Assembly: GCF_002245535.1 (NCBI RefSeq)
Contig: NZ_NKCN01000010.1
Location: forward strand, 62,001 to 126,000
Direction: 5' to 3'
Origin: Mycobacterium lehmannii
GTDB taxonomy: Bacteria > Actinomycetota > Actinomycetes > Mycobacteriales > Mycobacteriaceae
Length of the DNA: 64,000 nucleotides
The notes under the pieces were generated by a model, which worked only from the letters and a program-made list of their open reading frames with translations, was not told where the DNA came from and ran no database searches. Position numbers and translations under genes: made by a program. Of the stretch, positions 46,512 to 54,079 are shown one piece after another (the stretch's first letter is position 1; every line of letters begins with the position of its first letter).

Positions 46512-47618
46512 TTACGAGCCAAGCAGGTCGACGGCCACGGCCGCACCGGCGTCGTGCTGCAGCAACGCGAAATACGCCTCGGCCCGCAGCGTGACGGTGT
46601 TGTCACCCAGGTTCGGCAGGCTGGCGAACAGTACATCGGTGCCGTGCGCACTGAACGCCCGCCCGTTGAGCACCACCCCGACGCCTGCCGTTACCGCGGC
46701 GTTGACCGCCAGCGGAACCCCGTTGAACCGCACCACTTCGGCGCCGATGGTGTCGCCGGGACCGACCGCGGCCTTGTCGGACAGTTCCGGATAGTCCGCC
46801 GGGTTGACCAGCAGCAGCGTGGGTTTCGCCCCGGTCTGCGCCCATATCGTGGCGATGCCCAGGTCGGCGCTGTAGCTGGGCGAGCCCGCGAAACCCAGCG
46901 GGGTGCCCGCCGCGGTTTCCAGCGCCGCCGCGGTCGCCGCGTTCACGCTGAACACCACTTCGCTGGCGAGTCGGGCGCTCACCGCCGTCGCGCCGATGCC
47001 GAACCGGATCACCTGGTCCGAAACCACCTGGGTCACACCGAACGCCTCCAGCGTGGCGCTGACCTTGGCCGGATCGGCCATCGCGGGCTTGTCGGCCTCC
47101 TCGGGCGTGGCGTCCTGGGCGACCAGGGCGGCGTAGCGCGGCCCGGCCACGGTCAGGCTGTCGGCGGGCGTGAACGGGATACTGGCCACCTGCCAGAGCC
47201 AGTCGGCCTGTCCCAGCGCTTCGGCGGCCACCGCGCCGCGTGCGCCCGCTGTCGCGCTGGTGACGGAGCGGCACTCCACCGCCGCCCGTGTAGGCACCCC
47301 GGCGGCCAGTCCGGCGGCGAACTCGGCCAGCGGGCCGCCGTCGTCGCCGCGCCACCCGGCCGAACGCGCCTCGGCGAGCGCCCGACCGATGACCTCGGAG
47401 CGCTCATCGTTGCCCGCCCTCAAGGCTTTCGCTGCGGCCAGCGCGGTCAACTCGTCGCGGTCGATGGCCGTTTGCCCAGCCTCGTCGGGGCTCAGGTCGC
47501 GGCATTGGTCATGGGCCAGGGTGAATCGGGTGTTGATGCGACTGCGGCACTCGGCTAGTCGCGCGTCAAGCTCGGCAGGCTCAAGCTCGGCGAGTTGGTT
47601 GATGTCGAATCGTGGCAT
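46512..47618 (-). CDS. HK97-type phage major capsid protein
   Basis: The 368-residue product has an N-terminal helical region (LAELEPAELDARLAECRSRI) like the scaffold or delta domain of HK97-fold capsids. It ends with the P-domain/A-domain pattern FNGVPLAVNAAVTAGVGVVL and TLRAEAYFALLQHDAGAAV seen at the C-terminus of many capsid proteins. It should form the element's own head. ATG at 47618 has AAGGACC upstream; the open frame extends to 47870 but that part is low-complexity Arg/Ser and is rejected. A prohead protease gene, usual next to such capsids, is not seen. Confidence 0.75.
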   Translation of the reverse strand: MPRFDINQLAELEPAELDARLAECRSRINTRFTLAHDQCRDLSPDEAGQTAIDRDELTALAAAKALRAGNDERSEVIGRALAEARSAGWRGDDGGPLAEFAAGLAAGVPTRAAVECRSVTSATAGARGAVAAEALGQADWLWQVASIPFTPADSLTVAGPRYAALVAQDATPEEADKPAMADPAKVSATLEAFGVTQVVSDQVIRFGIGATAVSARLASEVVFSVNAATAAALETAAGTPLGFAGSPSYSADLGIATIWAQTGAKPTLLLVNPADYPELSDKAAVGPGDTIGAEVVRFNGVPLAVNAAVTAGVGVVLNGRAFSAHGTDVLFASLPNLGDNTVTLRAEAYFALLQHDAGAAVAVDLLGS

Positions 47619-47892
47619 CGGTCTGGGTCCTTTTCGGAATCGTCGTTTCTGAACGGTCCTCTCGACCAACGACGCCCTCTCAGCGACCGAAGCCCTCTCG
47701 GCTGGCGAGCCCGGCGCAGCGCCGGGCACCTCCGAGTGTAAATCGGTGCGACACTGGATTGCGACCCGCCGGGCACCACGCCGGTTTGAGACAACATCGG
47801 CCCCGGCGCGCGGGAGAGAATGGCTGCCGGATCGTCCCGAACTGCGCGAGTCCGAGTAGTGCGGCTCCATCGGCCCGGCGGGTCGCCTCCGA

Positions 47893-48078
47893 TCAGATCA
47901 GGGTGTCGTGCTCGGCGACCGTCAACCCGTGTAAGGCACAGGCCATCTCGTCGCGGCCCGCCGGACGCGACCACGCCGCCGACTCGCAGGTGCGCGGCAG
48001 CCCGAGAGCATCGGCGCGATCCCAAGCGTCGGCGTCGACGGCCTCACCTCCGGGTGACTCAAGCCAGCGCCTACGCAC
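47893..48078 (-). CDS. Small hypothetical protein between TerS and capsid
   Basis: 61 residues from GTG 48078, whose first bases overlap the terS stop by 8 bp, the usual coupling in phage operons. The sequence (TCESAAWSRPAGRDEMACALHGLTVAEHDTLI) matches nothing I know. The 274 bp between it and the capsid start (47619-47892) have no convincing gene. Low confidence that it is expressed. Confidence 0.4.
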   Translation of the reverse strand: MRRRWLESPGGEAVDADAWDRADALGLPRTCESAAWSRPAGRDEMACALHGLTVAEHDTLI

Positions 48079-48418
48079 CTTTCATCACCTCGAATCGCGT
48101 CTTGCGTTCGCGCATCGGGACGGCCACCTCAGCTCCGAAGTCCAGCTTGAGCGTCGCCATCAGGCGGGCCAGCTTGAGTTCTTGCTGGCGCATCTCGGTC
48201 AGCGCCGGGTGTGCGCGGGCACCCTGCGACGAATCGGTGATCAGGCCCTCGGCGTCCACGATCTTCTGAAGCCCGTCGATGACGTCCAGGGTCCGGCAGC
48301 ACCGGGTCAGCAGGACGCGCTCATGCTCGTCGATTTCGTCGCAGCCGTCGACCACGGCCCGCCACAGTCGCCGACCTGAATCGCCCAACCCGCGCGGCGC
48401 GTTTGTCCTCGCCGCCAT
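48071..48418 (-). CDS. terS: P27-family phage terminase small subunit
   Basis: The 115-residue protein has the P27 pattern: GLGDSGRRLWRAVVDGCDEID, ERVLLTRCCRTLDVIDGLQ, and HPALTEMRQQELKLARLMATL. TerS picks the pac or cos site for packaging. No TerL is encoded, so it would redirect a helper phage's large terminase to the satellite genome, as in SaPI-type satellites. ATG at 48418 follows GGAGG; TATACT lies about 26 bp upstream. Confidence 0.78.
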   Translation of the reverse strand: MAARTNAPRGLGDSGRRLWRAVVDGCDEIDEHERVLLTRCCRTLDVIDGLQKIVDAEGLITDSSQGARAHPALTEMRQQELKLARLMATLKLDFGAEVAVPMRERKTRFEVMKGA

Positions 48419-48439
48419 TCGTCCGCCTCCTTCGAGCAG

Positions 48440-48453
48440 TTCCGAGTATAATC
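48440..48453 (-). promoter_or_regulatory. Promoter/operator of the terS-capsid operon
   Basis: On the minus strand GATTATACTCGGAA contains a TATACT -10 box just before the terS ribosome site. The same GATTAT and ACTCGGAA halves occur before the integrase gene (53425-53443), separated there by five extra bases. This implies one regulator for both element promoters. Confidence 0.55.
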
Positions 48454-48562
48454 GGGACGTAACGCGCCGAAACATGCTGTAAGTCTGACGCTTTCCCGTC
48501 TTCGTGACGACGAATCATGTTGGCGCACAAATCTGGTTCAATTTTCCAGGGCCAAACTCTGA

Positions 48563-48578
48563 CGTTAAACCTATAACG
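48563..48578. promoter_or_regulatory. Palindromic site in the element's central control region
   Basis: CGTTAAACCTATAACG has CGTTA/TAACG arms. It lies in a comparatively AT-rich 312-bp gap (48419-48730) between the WhiB gene and terS, which also holds an A7 run and GACCATTTGGTC (about 48670). The gap contains no gene and probably holds the switch between early and late element functions. Confidence 0.4.
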
Positions 48579-48710
48579 GCGGGCGACAGGTGTTGCCGGC
48601 CCAGTCAAGCAGAAAAAAACAAACCCGGCGCCTTTCTGGTACGGTCGTACATCTTTTTCGGTATGCCAGGACCATTTGGTCAAACCCATTGCGGGACAGG
48701 CGAACTCGGA

Positions 48711-48729
48711 GTGTTCAACTTCTGAACAC
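48711..48729 (-). terminator. Hairpin after the WhiB-like gene
   Basis: GTGTTCA-ACTTC-TGAACAC is a perfect 7-bp stem with a 5-nt loop, starting 1 bp after the WhiB-like stop codon on the minus strand. It could end the int-to-whiB operon or serve as an operator for the region downstream. Confidence 0.5.
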
Positions 48730-48730
48730 C

Positions 48731-48979
48731 TCACCAGCGACCTTCCCGGAACTTGCCCGCGATCACGCCGGTCGGCCGCCGCGAGGGCGACAGCGAGCCC
48801 ACCCAGCGACGGCAGCGCCCCAGCGACGGGCAGGCGTCGCGGCACAGCCGTTCGGCTCGGATGCGGTCGGCGGGCGTCTCACCGTCGAACAGCGGCCCTC
48901 GGCCCTTGCACGCCGCGCCGGGCAGCGCGGGCACCGACGCCAGGAAGCGCCGCAGATCACCGACTGGTGTGCTGCTCAT
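48731..48979 (-). CDS. WhiB-like iron-sulfur regulator encoded by the element
   Basis: 82 residues. Four Cys (24, 46, 50, 56) and the turn GVIAG (71-75, in place of the usual GVWGG) mark a Wbl protein that binds a 4Fe-4S cluster and sigma-A region 4. The central pair is C-x3-C rather than the family's C-x2-C. Phage TM4 carries a comparable gene (WhiB-TM4) that interferes with host division. Here it may switch element promoters or dampen host transcription. The start overlaps the upstream gene's end by 23 bp. Confidence 0.72.
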   Translation of the reverse strand: MSSTPVGDLRRFLASVPALPGAACKGRGPLFDGETPADRIRAERLCRDACPSLGRCRRWVGSLSPSRRPTGVIAGKFREGRW

Positions 48980-49241
48980 AGGCGTCGAGAATCAGCCGCC
49001 ACGCTCCTGGGCGGTTGGTGCAATCACCGGCGGGCAGATCGCGCGCCAGTCCGGCGCGATAGCACCCGGCGCACAAGACATACCGAAGCGCCCAGCGCGC
49101 GATCACGACGAAGTGAAGTGCCCGCCGACCGATGTGGCGACCGCACCAACGGCAGTGCCAGGCGGGGGCCGGGCCGTCGCCCCACGGGTGTCGGCCCGGT
49201 GTGAGGTCGTCAGGGACTCGGCAGTGTCGGCAGTCGATCAT
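48957..49241 (-). CDS. Cys-rich putative zinc-binding protein
   Basis: 94 residues with C4-x2-C7, C30-x2-C33 and C57-x2-C60 pairs plus C74, a pattern for one or two zinc or FeS sites. It starts at ATG 49241 (MIDCRHC). It lies between the prim-pol gene (127 bp upstream) and the WhiB-like gene. Not recognised; a DNA-binding or adaptor role is a guess from the zinc pattern alone. Confidence 0.6.
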   Translation of the reverse strand: MIDCRHCRVPDDLTPGRHPWGDGPAPAWHCRWCGRHIGRRALHFVVIARWALRYVLCAGCYRAGLARDLPAGDCTNRPGAWRLILDAYEQHTSR

Positions 49242-49368
49242 CGGATGCCCTTTCGTTTGCTGGCGCGGATGGGCTGCCACCCTTGCCACCCACCGTTGGT
49301 TTGTTTCTCGCGCGTGCGTTTTCCTGGAATGAATAAGGAGAGGGTGGCAAGGGTGGCATTAATGCAGG

Positions 49369-51903
49369 TCACGGCGTTTCGTCCTCTTTTTGGGTGACAG
49401 CCACGCCGCGCCAAAGCGTGGACCGTTGCCCGCGGATCGATTTGCGCCCAGCGACTTCGCAGCCTCTTTCCCGGAGGGTTGCCGCGATCTCGTTCATCCG
49501 CGGCGGGGTCTCGATGCCCTGTTCGGCGCACCAGGCGTCGAGCTCCCTCTTGAGGTCGCTGGAGAAGCACCGCAGGGCCGGGGAGAACTCCAGCGTTTCG
49601 GCGATGAACCGGCCGATGACGTCTTCGTCCTTGCGGTACTGGTCGGTGGCGACGCGGACCACGGCGGGTGGGCGCAGCCCGGCGCTGTTGAACCGGACGG
49701 CACCGGCGACGATCCAGGCCAAGATGCCCGGCGCTTCGGCCCGCAGTTTGGCGGCGAGCCCCTCGTCGCGTTCGGCCTCGGGGATGGTGACCGCCCACGG
49801 CACCAGCCGCAGCCGCCGCCAGATGCCCTCGTCCCGGCCGGCGACAGACGGCTTGTGGTTGGAGAACATGATCAGGGTGTGGGTGGGCCAGAACTCCCAC
49901 GAGTCCTCGCGCATCCGGCGGCCTTTGAGGCGGTCGCCGCCGGTGAGGTTTTTGACCGATTCGTCGTCGAGGGCTTCGGCGTGCTTGGTTTCCGACGCCA
50001 CCGCCAGCCGTTTGCGGAACAGGTCGGCGACCACGGTGGGGTGTTGTTCGAAGCGCCCGGCGACAAGAAGGGACTTGTGGGGCACGGCGGTGTAGGGGCC
50101 GAGGACGTGCTGAATCGCGCCGTGGAACCTCGACTTGCCGTTTCCGCCGCCGCCGTAGTCGATGTCGACGGTCTCGGTAGGCTCCCCGGTGGCGCTGGCA
50201 CCGGCACGGGTTTGCAGATACTCGCGGATGTCATCGTCGGGTTGCCACCGTCGCAGGCACTCCTCCCACAGGGGTGCGGTGGCGTCTGGGTCGTAGGCGA
50301 CGGGGGCCTGCAGGGTGCACAAGTCGGCCGGGTCGTGGGGGCGTAGCTGGCCGGTGCGCAGGTCGATGGTGCCGTTGGCGACGTTGAGCAGCCACGGGTC
50401 GGCGTCGAGGTCTTCGTGGTCGACGAGGATTCCCGGCGCGCCGCGGGCCAACCGGATCATCGCCGCGATGGCACCCGAGGTGCCGGACTTGAGCGCCCAC
50501 GCCCATACGGCCTTGGCGACGCCGTTGGGCTCGTTCTCGGCGGTCTTGGCGGCGAGTTCGAACAGTCCCTTGGCCACTTGCTTGGCGATCTCGGTGACCA
50601 GGGCGTCCTTCTCGTCGATGATCCAGCGGCCGCGCCGGTAGACGAGCCACTTGCCCCAGGCGTGCACATAGCGGAGCCGGTGCCCGGCGACCTGCAGGAG
50701 TCGGGCGGCGTTGCCGACGTCGGTGGGCCGGTGGCCGTCTGAGAACTTGAGCGCAGGGGACTTGAGCGCAGGGACGGTGTCCTCGGCGGTGGGCTCCTCG
50801 GGCTCACCGGCCGATGCCTCCTGCTGCCCGTTGGCGCCGACCCTGTTCAGCCACGCCCAGTTGTCGGGCAGCTTGTCGTCCACGCGGGCACGAACAGCGT
50901 CGAGGTCGGCGGCCAACGCTTGGCCGACCGCCCATGCCAGCATGCCGCGCCACTCGGATTCAGCCACCGGACCCACGCGCGGCGCACCTTGCTTACCGCC
51001 GGGCATCGGGTCACGGGCGACGGCGGCAAGGAACAGCGCCTTGATGGCCTCGACGGCCGCTGTCGCCGGATACAGGCCCGCGGCTGCCTCTTTGCACGCT
51101 CCGGCAAGCGCCGTCACCGTCGAGTGGTGCCGGGACTCCCCGGCGGTGTACTTGCGCTCGAGCGCCTTGACCAGTCCGGCCAGCGCGCCTGGGCGGCTGT
51201 CACCGACACACGAGGTCAGAAACGCCGCGATCTGGGCGTCGGTGGCGGCGTCGTCGGCGGGGCTGGCGTCGTCGAGGTCGGCGGCGACGCCAGCGGGCAG
51301 CACCGGCACCGGGCCGACCCATTGCCAGCGGTATTCGCCGCCCTCGGGGTGCCACGACGGGGCGACGATGACCACCCCGTTGTGGCCGCGGACTTCGCCC
51401 CATCCGCCCGCCAGGCGGCCGGTGCCGTTGCCCAGCGTGCGGCCGGGCGGCTGACGGAACACGTAGTGCCCTCGGCCCGGCGTGTCGGGGCGGCTCGACT
51501 GATACGGCGCTGCGGCGCACGCCGTAGCGAGCGCGTCGGGCACCTTGTCGGGGTCGTCTACGTCGAACGCCACAGCGCCGGACCGGCCCAGGTGCAACGC
51601 GATGTTGTGGTCGGTGCCCGCGAACCATGCGGCGATGACCTTGGGGTCGCGGGATGATTTGGCGGTCCAGTCGTTACCGACGACGCTGCCGGGATTCTTG
51701 CCGGGATTCTTGGGGTCGGTGCGGCGCACCGGCAGCACGTAGAACCCGCATTTGGCGTAGGCCAGCGCGGCGCTCAGGGTGTCGACGTCGGGCGGCAGAT
51801 CGGGCACCGTCAGCGGCCCGGCATCGCCTAGACTGTCGCTATCGGTTTGGATCGCCGTGCGGGTGCCGGGTTCTGAGAGGGGGCCCGGCGCTTCGCGTTT
51901 CAT
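49369..51903 (-). CDS. Prim-pol/D5-type helicase replication protein
   Basis: 844 residues. The N-terminal prim-pol domain (about 40-240) has ALAYAKCGFYVLPV, and the catalytic acidic patch DVDD at 114-117. A D5-type domain and SF3 helicase follow with Walker A GGGGNGKS at 584-591, a B-like region RLAVASET and sensor IMFSNHKP. Such proteins start replication at the element's own origin, as P4 alpha does. ATG at 51903 overlaps the previous stop (ATGA). It fits a satellite that replicates after helper induction. Confidence 0.88.
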   Translation of the reverse strand: MKREAPGPLSEPGTRTAIQTDSDSLGDAGPLTVPDLPPDVDTLSAALAYAKCGFYVLPVRRTDPKNPGKNPGSVVGNDWTAKSSRDPKVIAAWFAGTDHNIALHLGRSGAVAFDVDDPDKVPDALATACAAAPYQSSRPDTPGRGHYVFRQPPGRTLGNGTGRLAGGWGEVRGHNGVVIVAPSWHPEGGEYRWQWVGPVPVLPAGVAADLDDASPADDAATDAQIAAFLTSCVGDSRPGALAGLVKALERKYTAGESRHHSTVTALAGACKEAAAGLYPATAAVEAIKALFLAAVARDPMPGGKQGAPRVGPVAESEWRGMLAWAVGQALAADLDAVRARVDDKLPDNWAWLNRVGANGQQEASAGEPEEPTAEDTVPALKSPALKFSDGHRPTDVGNAARLLQVAGHRLRYVHAWGKWLVYRRGRWIIDEKDALVTEIAKQVAKGLFELAAKTAENEPNGVAKAVWAWALKSGTSGAIAAMIRLARGAPGILVDHEDLDADPWLLNVANGTIDLRTGQLRPHDPADLCTLQAPVAYDPDATAPLWEECLRRWQPDDDIREYLQTRAGASATGEPTETVDIDYGGGGNGKSRFHGAIQHVLGPYTAVPHKSLLVAGRFEQHPTVVADLFRKRLAVASETKHAEALDDESVKNLTGGDRLKGRRMREDSWEFWPTHTLIMFSNHKPSVAGRDEGIWRRLRLVPWAVTIPEAERDEGLAAKLRAEAPGILAWIVAGAVRFNSAGLRPPAVVRVATDQYRKDEDVIGRFIAETLEFSPALRCFSSDLKRELDAWCAEQGIETPPRMNEIAATLRERGCEVAGRKSIRGQRSTLWRGVAVTQKEDETP

Positions 51904-52139
51904 GAGCCATCGCCACCGTTGCGACGGCGTCGGGCCTGAGCGGACTTGAGCGCCATCTTGGCGTAGAACGCTTTGCGCAGATGCTCGGCGCGAACCGGAT
52001 CGCCACCGGCTTCGGCGAGCCACTTGTCCTCCAGCGCCCGGCGTCCCGGCGCGGTTCGGGCGCTGCGATCTGGGGTGTTGGCCCACGACGTATGGGCGGC
52101 AAGTTGTGCACGTAGCACCCGCTCAGATGCGGACAGCAT
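51900..52139 (-). CDS. Small basic protein, conserved type in actinobacterial elements
   Basis: 79 residues, Arg/Ala-rich. The pattern MLSASERVLRAQLAAHTSWA followed by TAPGRRALEDKW and FYAKMALKSAQARR is one I recall from other actinobacterial phages and plasmids, without a known role. Directly before and coupled to the prim-pol gene (ATGA), so a replication accessory is possible. Confidence 0.65.
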   Translation of the reverse strand: MLSASERVLRAQLAAHTSWANTPDRSARTAPGRRALEDKWLAEAGGDPVRAEHLRKAFYAKMALKSAQARRRRNGGDGS

Positions 52140-52245
52140 GCTTCGGAGGCCCTTTCAAGGCTTCCGGAGCGCTTCGCCTCCGAGGGTGGGGTGTCCGGTG
52201 CATGGACTAAGCGTGTAGCCCTATGCTAACGGCCGGTCGGTCCTG

Positions 52246-52521
52246 CTACACGTAGATCGTGGTTGCGGCGTGGCGCAGCGGTTTCCGTTTGGGCCGTTTC
52301 CGTTTGGCGGCATACGCTTTCGCGATCTGCGCGGCCATCTGACTTCTCGCGGGAAGCGGCGGGTTGCACCGGCACTTGCCGGTGGACCGCCACCCCTCAT
52401 CGCCGTCGCAGTCGGAGCAGCCGGCGTCGTGGCCCCAGTAGACGGCGACCAGCTTGCCGCAGCGCGTGCACCTGGCAGCGACCAACGGGTCCTCGTAGAA
52501 GAACCGATGAAGCGCGCTCAC
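52246..52521 (-). CDS. Zinc-ribbon-like small protein
   Basis: 91 residues with C18-x2-C21, C35-x2-C38 and C50-x-C52, then a basic tail (KRKRPKRKP). Zinc binding and nucleic-acid contact are likely; it could be the element's excisionase or repressor, but no winged-helix motif is visible. GTG start at 52521 overlaps the integrase stop (GTGA). A 7-bp inverted repeat CGTGTAG/CTACACG (52212-52252) covers its 3' end. Confidence 0.6.
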   Translation of the reverse strand: MSALHRFFYEDPLVAARCTRCGKLVAVYWGHDAGCSDCDGDEGWRSTGKCRCNPPLPARSQMAAQIAKAYAAKRKRPKRKPLRHAATTIYV

Positions 52522-53405
52522 AGGTCCACCACGCCGAGACCGAGACGGGTGAACTCCTCACCCGCGAGATCCTCTGAGGCGGCCTTGACGTATCTGCCGA
52601 CCATCGCGGTGCTGGTCCAACCGGCGTGAGCCATCAAGCCGGTTTCGGTACCGCCAGCACGCAGCCATCGCACGGCCGCGGTGTGCCGCAGCCGGTGCAT
52701 GTGAAAGCCGATGATTCCGGCGTCGGCGGCGCGCGCCTTGAGCGCCGTGTGCATGCCGGTGTAGGTGAGGCGCTCACCTTTGGCCGACACCCACAGCGGC
52801 CCGGCGGTGGGGCGCAGGACGGCGCGGTGCCGGGCGCGGGTGTAACGGTCCAGAACGCTGGCGGTTCCGACGCTGAAGTGGACGTAACGACCTTTGCCCC
52901 CCTTGCCGCGTTTCACGTGCACGACGCAGCGGTCCAGGTCCACGTCGGCGACGTCGAGGGCGAGCATCTCGGCGGCGCGCAAGCCGGTCTCGGCGAACAG
53001 GGCGACCAGCGCCTTATCGCGCTTGTCGCGCAGTTCGGTGCCCTCGCACGCCTTGAGCAGCCGGGCCACCTCGTTGTCGGTCAGGTCGGGCACACTGCGC
53101 TGGTCGGGTTTGGGCGCTCGCACCGACAACACCTCGGACGGGTCGTAGTCCTCCTCGGTGGCGATCCAGCGGGCGAAGATTTTCAGCACCGACAGGTTCA
53201 GCCGAGCCGTGGACACCTCCCCGCTGCGCGACCCCATGTAGGCGACGACGTTGTCACGGGACAATTCGACAGGCCGACCGGTGTCGCGGCAGAACGCCAG
53301 GAACGACCGCACGGAGGTGCCGTAGCTGGCGATGGTGTGGCGGCTCTTGCGCTCACCCTTGAGCCTGCGCAGCCACGACGTGAGCAGATCGTCCAAATCC
53401 AGCAT
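52518..53405 (-). CDS. int: Tyrosine recombinase (integrase)
   Basis: 295 residues. The catalytic set is complete: R143 (ETGLRAAEM), K171, H237-x2-R240 (HMHRLRH), H260 (MAHAGW) and Y272 (GRYVKA). The N-terminal SAM-like domain (about 1-90) holds the core-binding region. It would join the element's attP to the host site. ATG at 53405 has GGAGGG 7 nt upstream; the frame reads back to 53465. It lies next to the right boundary, as expected for an integrating element. Confidence 0.93.
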   Translation of the reverse strand: MLDLDDLLTSWLRRLKGERKSRHTIASYGTSVRSFLAFCRDTGRPVELSRDNVVAYMGSRSGEVSTARLNLSVLKIFARWIATEEDYDPSEVLSVRAPKPDQRSVPDLTDNEVARLLKACEGTELRDKRDKALVALFAETGLRAAEMLALDVADVDLDRCVVHVKRGKGGKGRYVHFSVGTASVLDRYTRARHRAVLRPTAGPLWVSAKGERLTYTGMHTALKARAADAGIIGFHMHRLRHTAAVRWLRAGGTETGLMAHAGWTSTAMVGRYVKAASEDLAGEEFTRLGLGVVDL

Positions 53406-53424
53406 GGGGCAACCCTCCGCAAAC

Positions 53425-53443
53425 TTCCGAGTTCGGAATAATC
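53425..53443 (-). promoter_or_regulatory. Promoter/operator of the integrase operon
   Basis: TTCCGA-GT-TCGGAA (53425-53438) is a palindrome directly upstream of the integrase ribosome site. On the transcript strand GATTAT precedes it. The terS promoter at 48440-48453 shares GATTAT and ACTCGGAA, so a common factor may bind both. Confidence 0.55.
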
Positions 53444-53525
53444 CTACAGTGGGAGCGCTGTGCACGGTGCTGGTGTAGTAAACTCGCAGCTAGAGCGCAT
53501 ATCGACGAACGGATCGACTGTAGAT

Positions 53526-53536
53526 TAACACCTCTA
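53526..53536. repeat. Candidate attR core
   Basis: TAACACCTCTA, identical to 46058-46068. It lies between the integrase promoter and the 3' end of the first DUF3558 gene. Joining the outer flanks rebuilds ACTAACACCTCTAGT, with ACTA/TAGT arms, as the putative empty site. Confidence 0.5.
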
Positions 53537-53548
53537 GTACGCTCGCAG

Positions 53549-54076
53549 TCAGTTGACGCGCTCCTGGCTGAGCTCGGCGAGTTGCTCGGTGATCGAGCAC
53601 AGGTCGGGCAGCGTCGCGGGGTTCATGGTCTGGATGGACCAGGTGATGACGTCGCCGCCCTTGGCCACATAGAAGCTGCACGCATTTCCGTCGAACGCCT
53701 TGAAGCCTTTGTTGCCGTCGACGGAGAGTTCGGTCAAGGTGCGGCCGGCCTGTTGTTCCAACGACCGCTCGGTGTCCATATCGCTGCCGCGGTACCACCA
53801 GGTCGAGATGCCCATCCCCGCGCCGACGGTGCCGAACATGGTGTTCTCTTGCCAGAAGCAGCCCGCGTCGCTGACGACGGCCTTGGTGAACCCGTCCGTC
53901 CCGGCGGCCGCCGCGATGTCGGCGTCGGTGATCCCGTTGCAGTCCACGCTGCGGAATCCGCCGTCCGGGTTCGCGGGCGCCGGAGAGGCCGGCGCGTCAT
54001 CGGACGATCCGCAGGCCGTCAGCGTGGCGGCGCAGGCGGCGAGCGCGACGAGTCGGAGAGTCCAGCGCGCGGGCAC
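53549..54076 (-). CDS. DUF3558-type lipoprotein
   Basis: 175 residues with signal peptide and LTAC lipobox, followed by a Ser/Pro linker and the DUF3558 domain (VDCNGITDADIAAA, GCFWQENT, NPATLPDLCSITEQLAEL). These mycobacterial surface lipoproteins have no established function. Paired with a second DUF3558 gene 3 bp upstream on the same strand. The satellite lies just beyond its 3' end. Confidence 0.82.
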   Translation of the reverse strand: MPARWTLRLVALAACAATLTACGSSDDAPASPAPANPDGGFRSVDCNGITDADIAAAAGTDGFTKAVVSDAGCFWQENTMFGTVGAGMGISTWWYRGSDMDTERSLEQQAGRTLTELSVDGNKGFKAFDGNACSFYVAKGGDVITWSIQTMNPATLPDLCSITEQLAELSQERVN

Positions 54077-54079
54077 GGG

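Larger units (their letters stand above)
46058..53536. mobile_element. Integrated phage-satellite-like element (about 7.5 kb)
   Basis: Bounded by TAACACCTCTA at 46058-46068 and 53526-53536. Contents from the right: tyrosine integrase, Zn-ribbon protein, 79-residue basic protein, prim-pol/helicase, Cys-rich protein, WhiB-like protein, then P27-type TerS, a 61-residue ORF and an HK97-type capsid protein, with a 96-residue ORF at the left end. Large terminase, portal, protease, tail and lysis genes are absent. The composition recalls phiRv1 and phiRv2 of M. tuberculosis, about 10 kb each. It separates the Rv0681-like TetR gene from the lipoprotein genes. Confidence 0.82.

Noticed and set aside
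47619..47870. 84-residue N-terminal extension of the capsid protein
   Set aside because: Low-complexity Ser/Arg sequence with no domain, and AAGGACC stands before the ATG at 47618.
47555..48025. 156-residue minus-strand frame across the capsid start
   Set aside because: Arg/Ser/Gly-rich shadow that overlaps capsid and the small ORF; no family resemblance.
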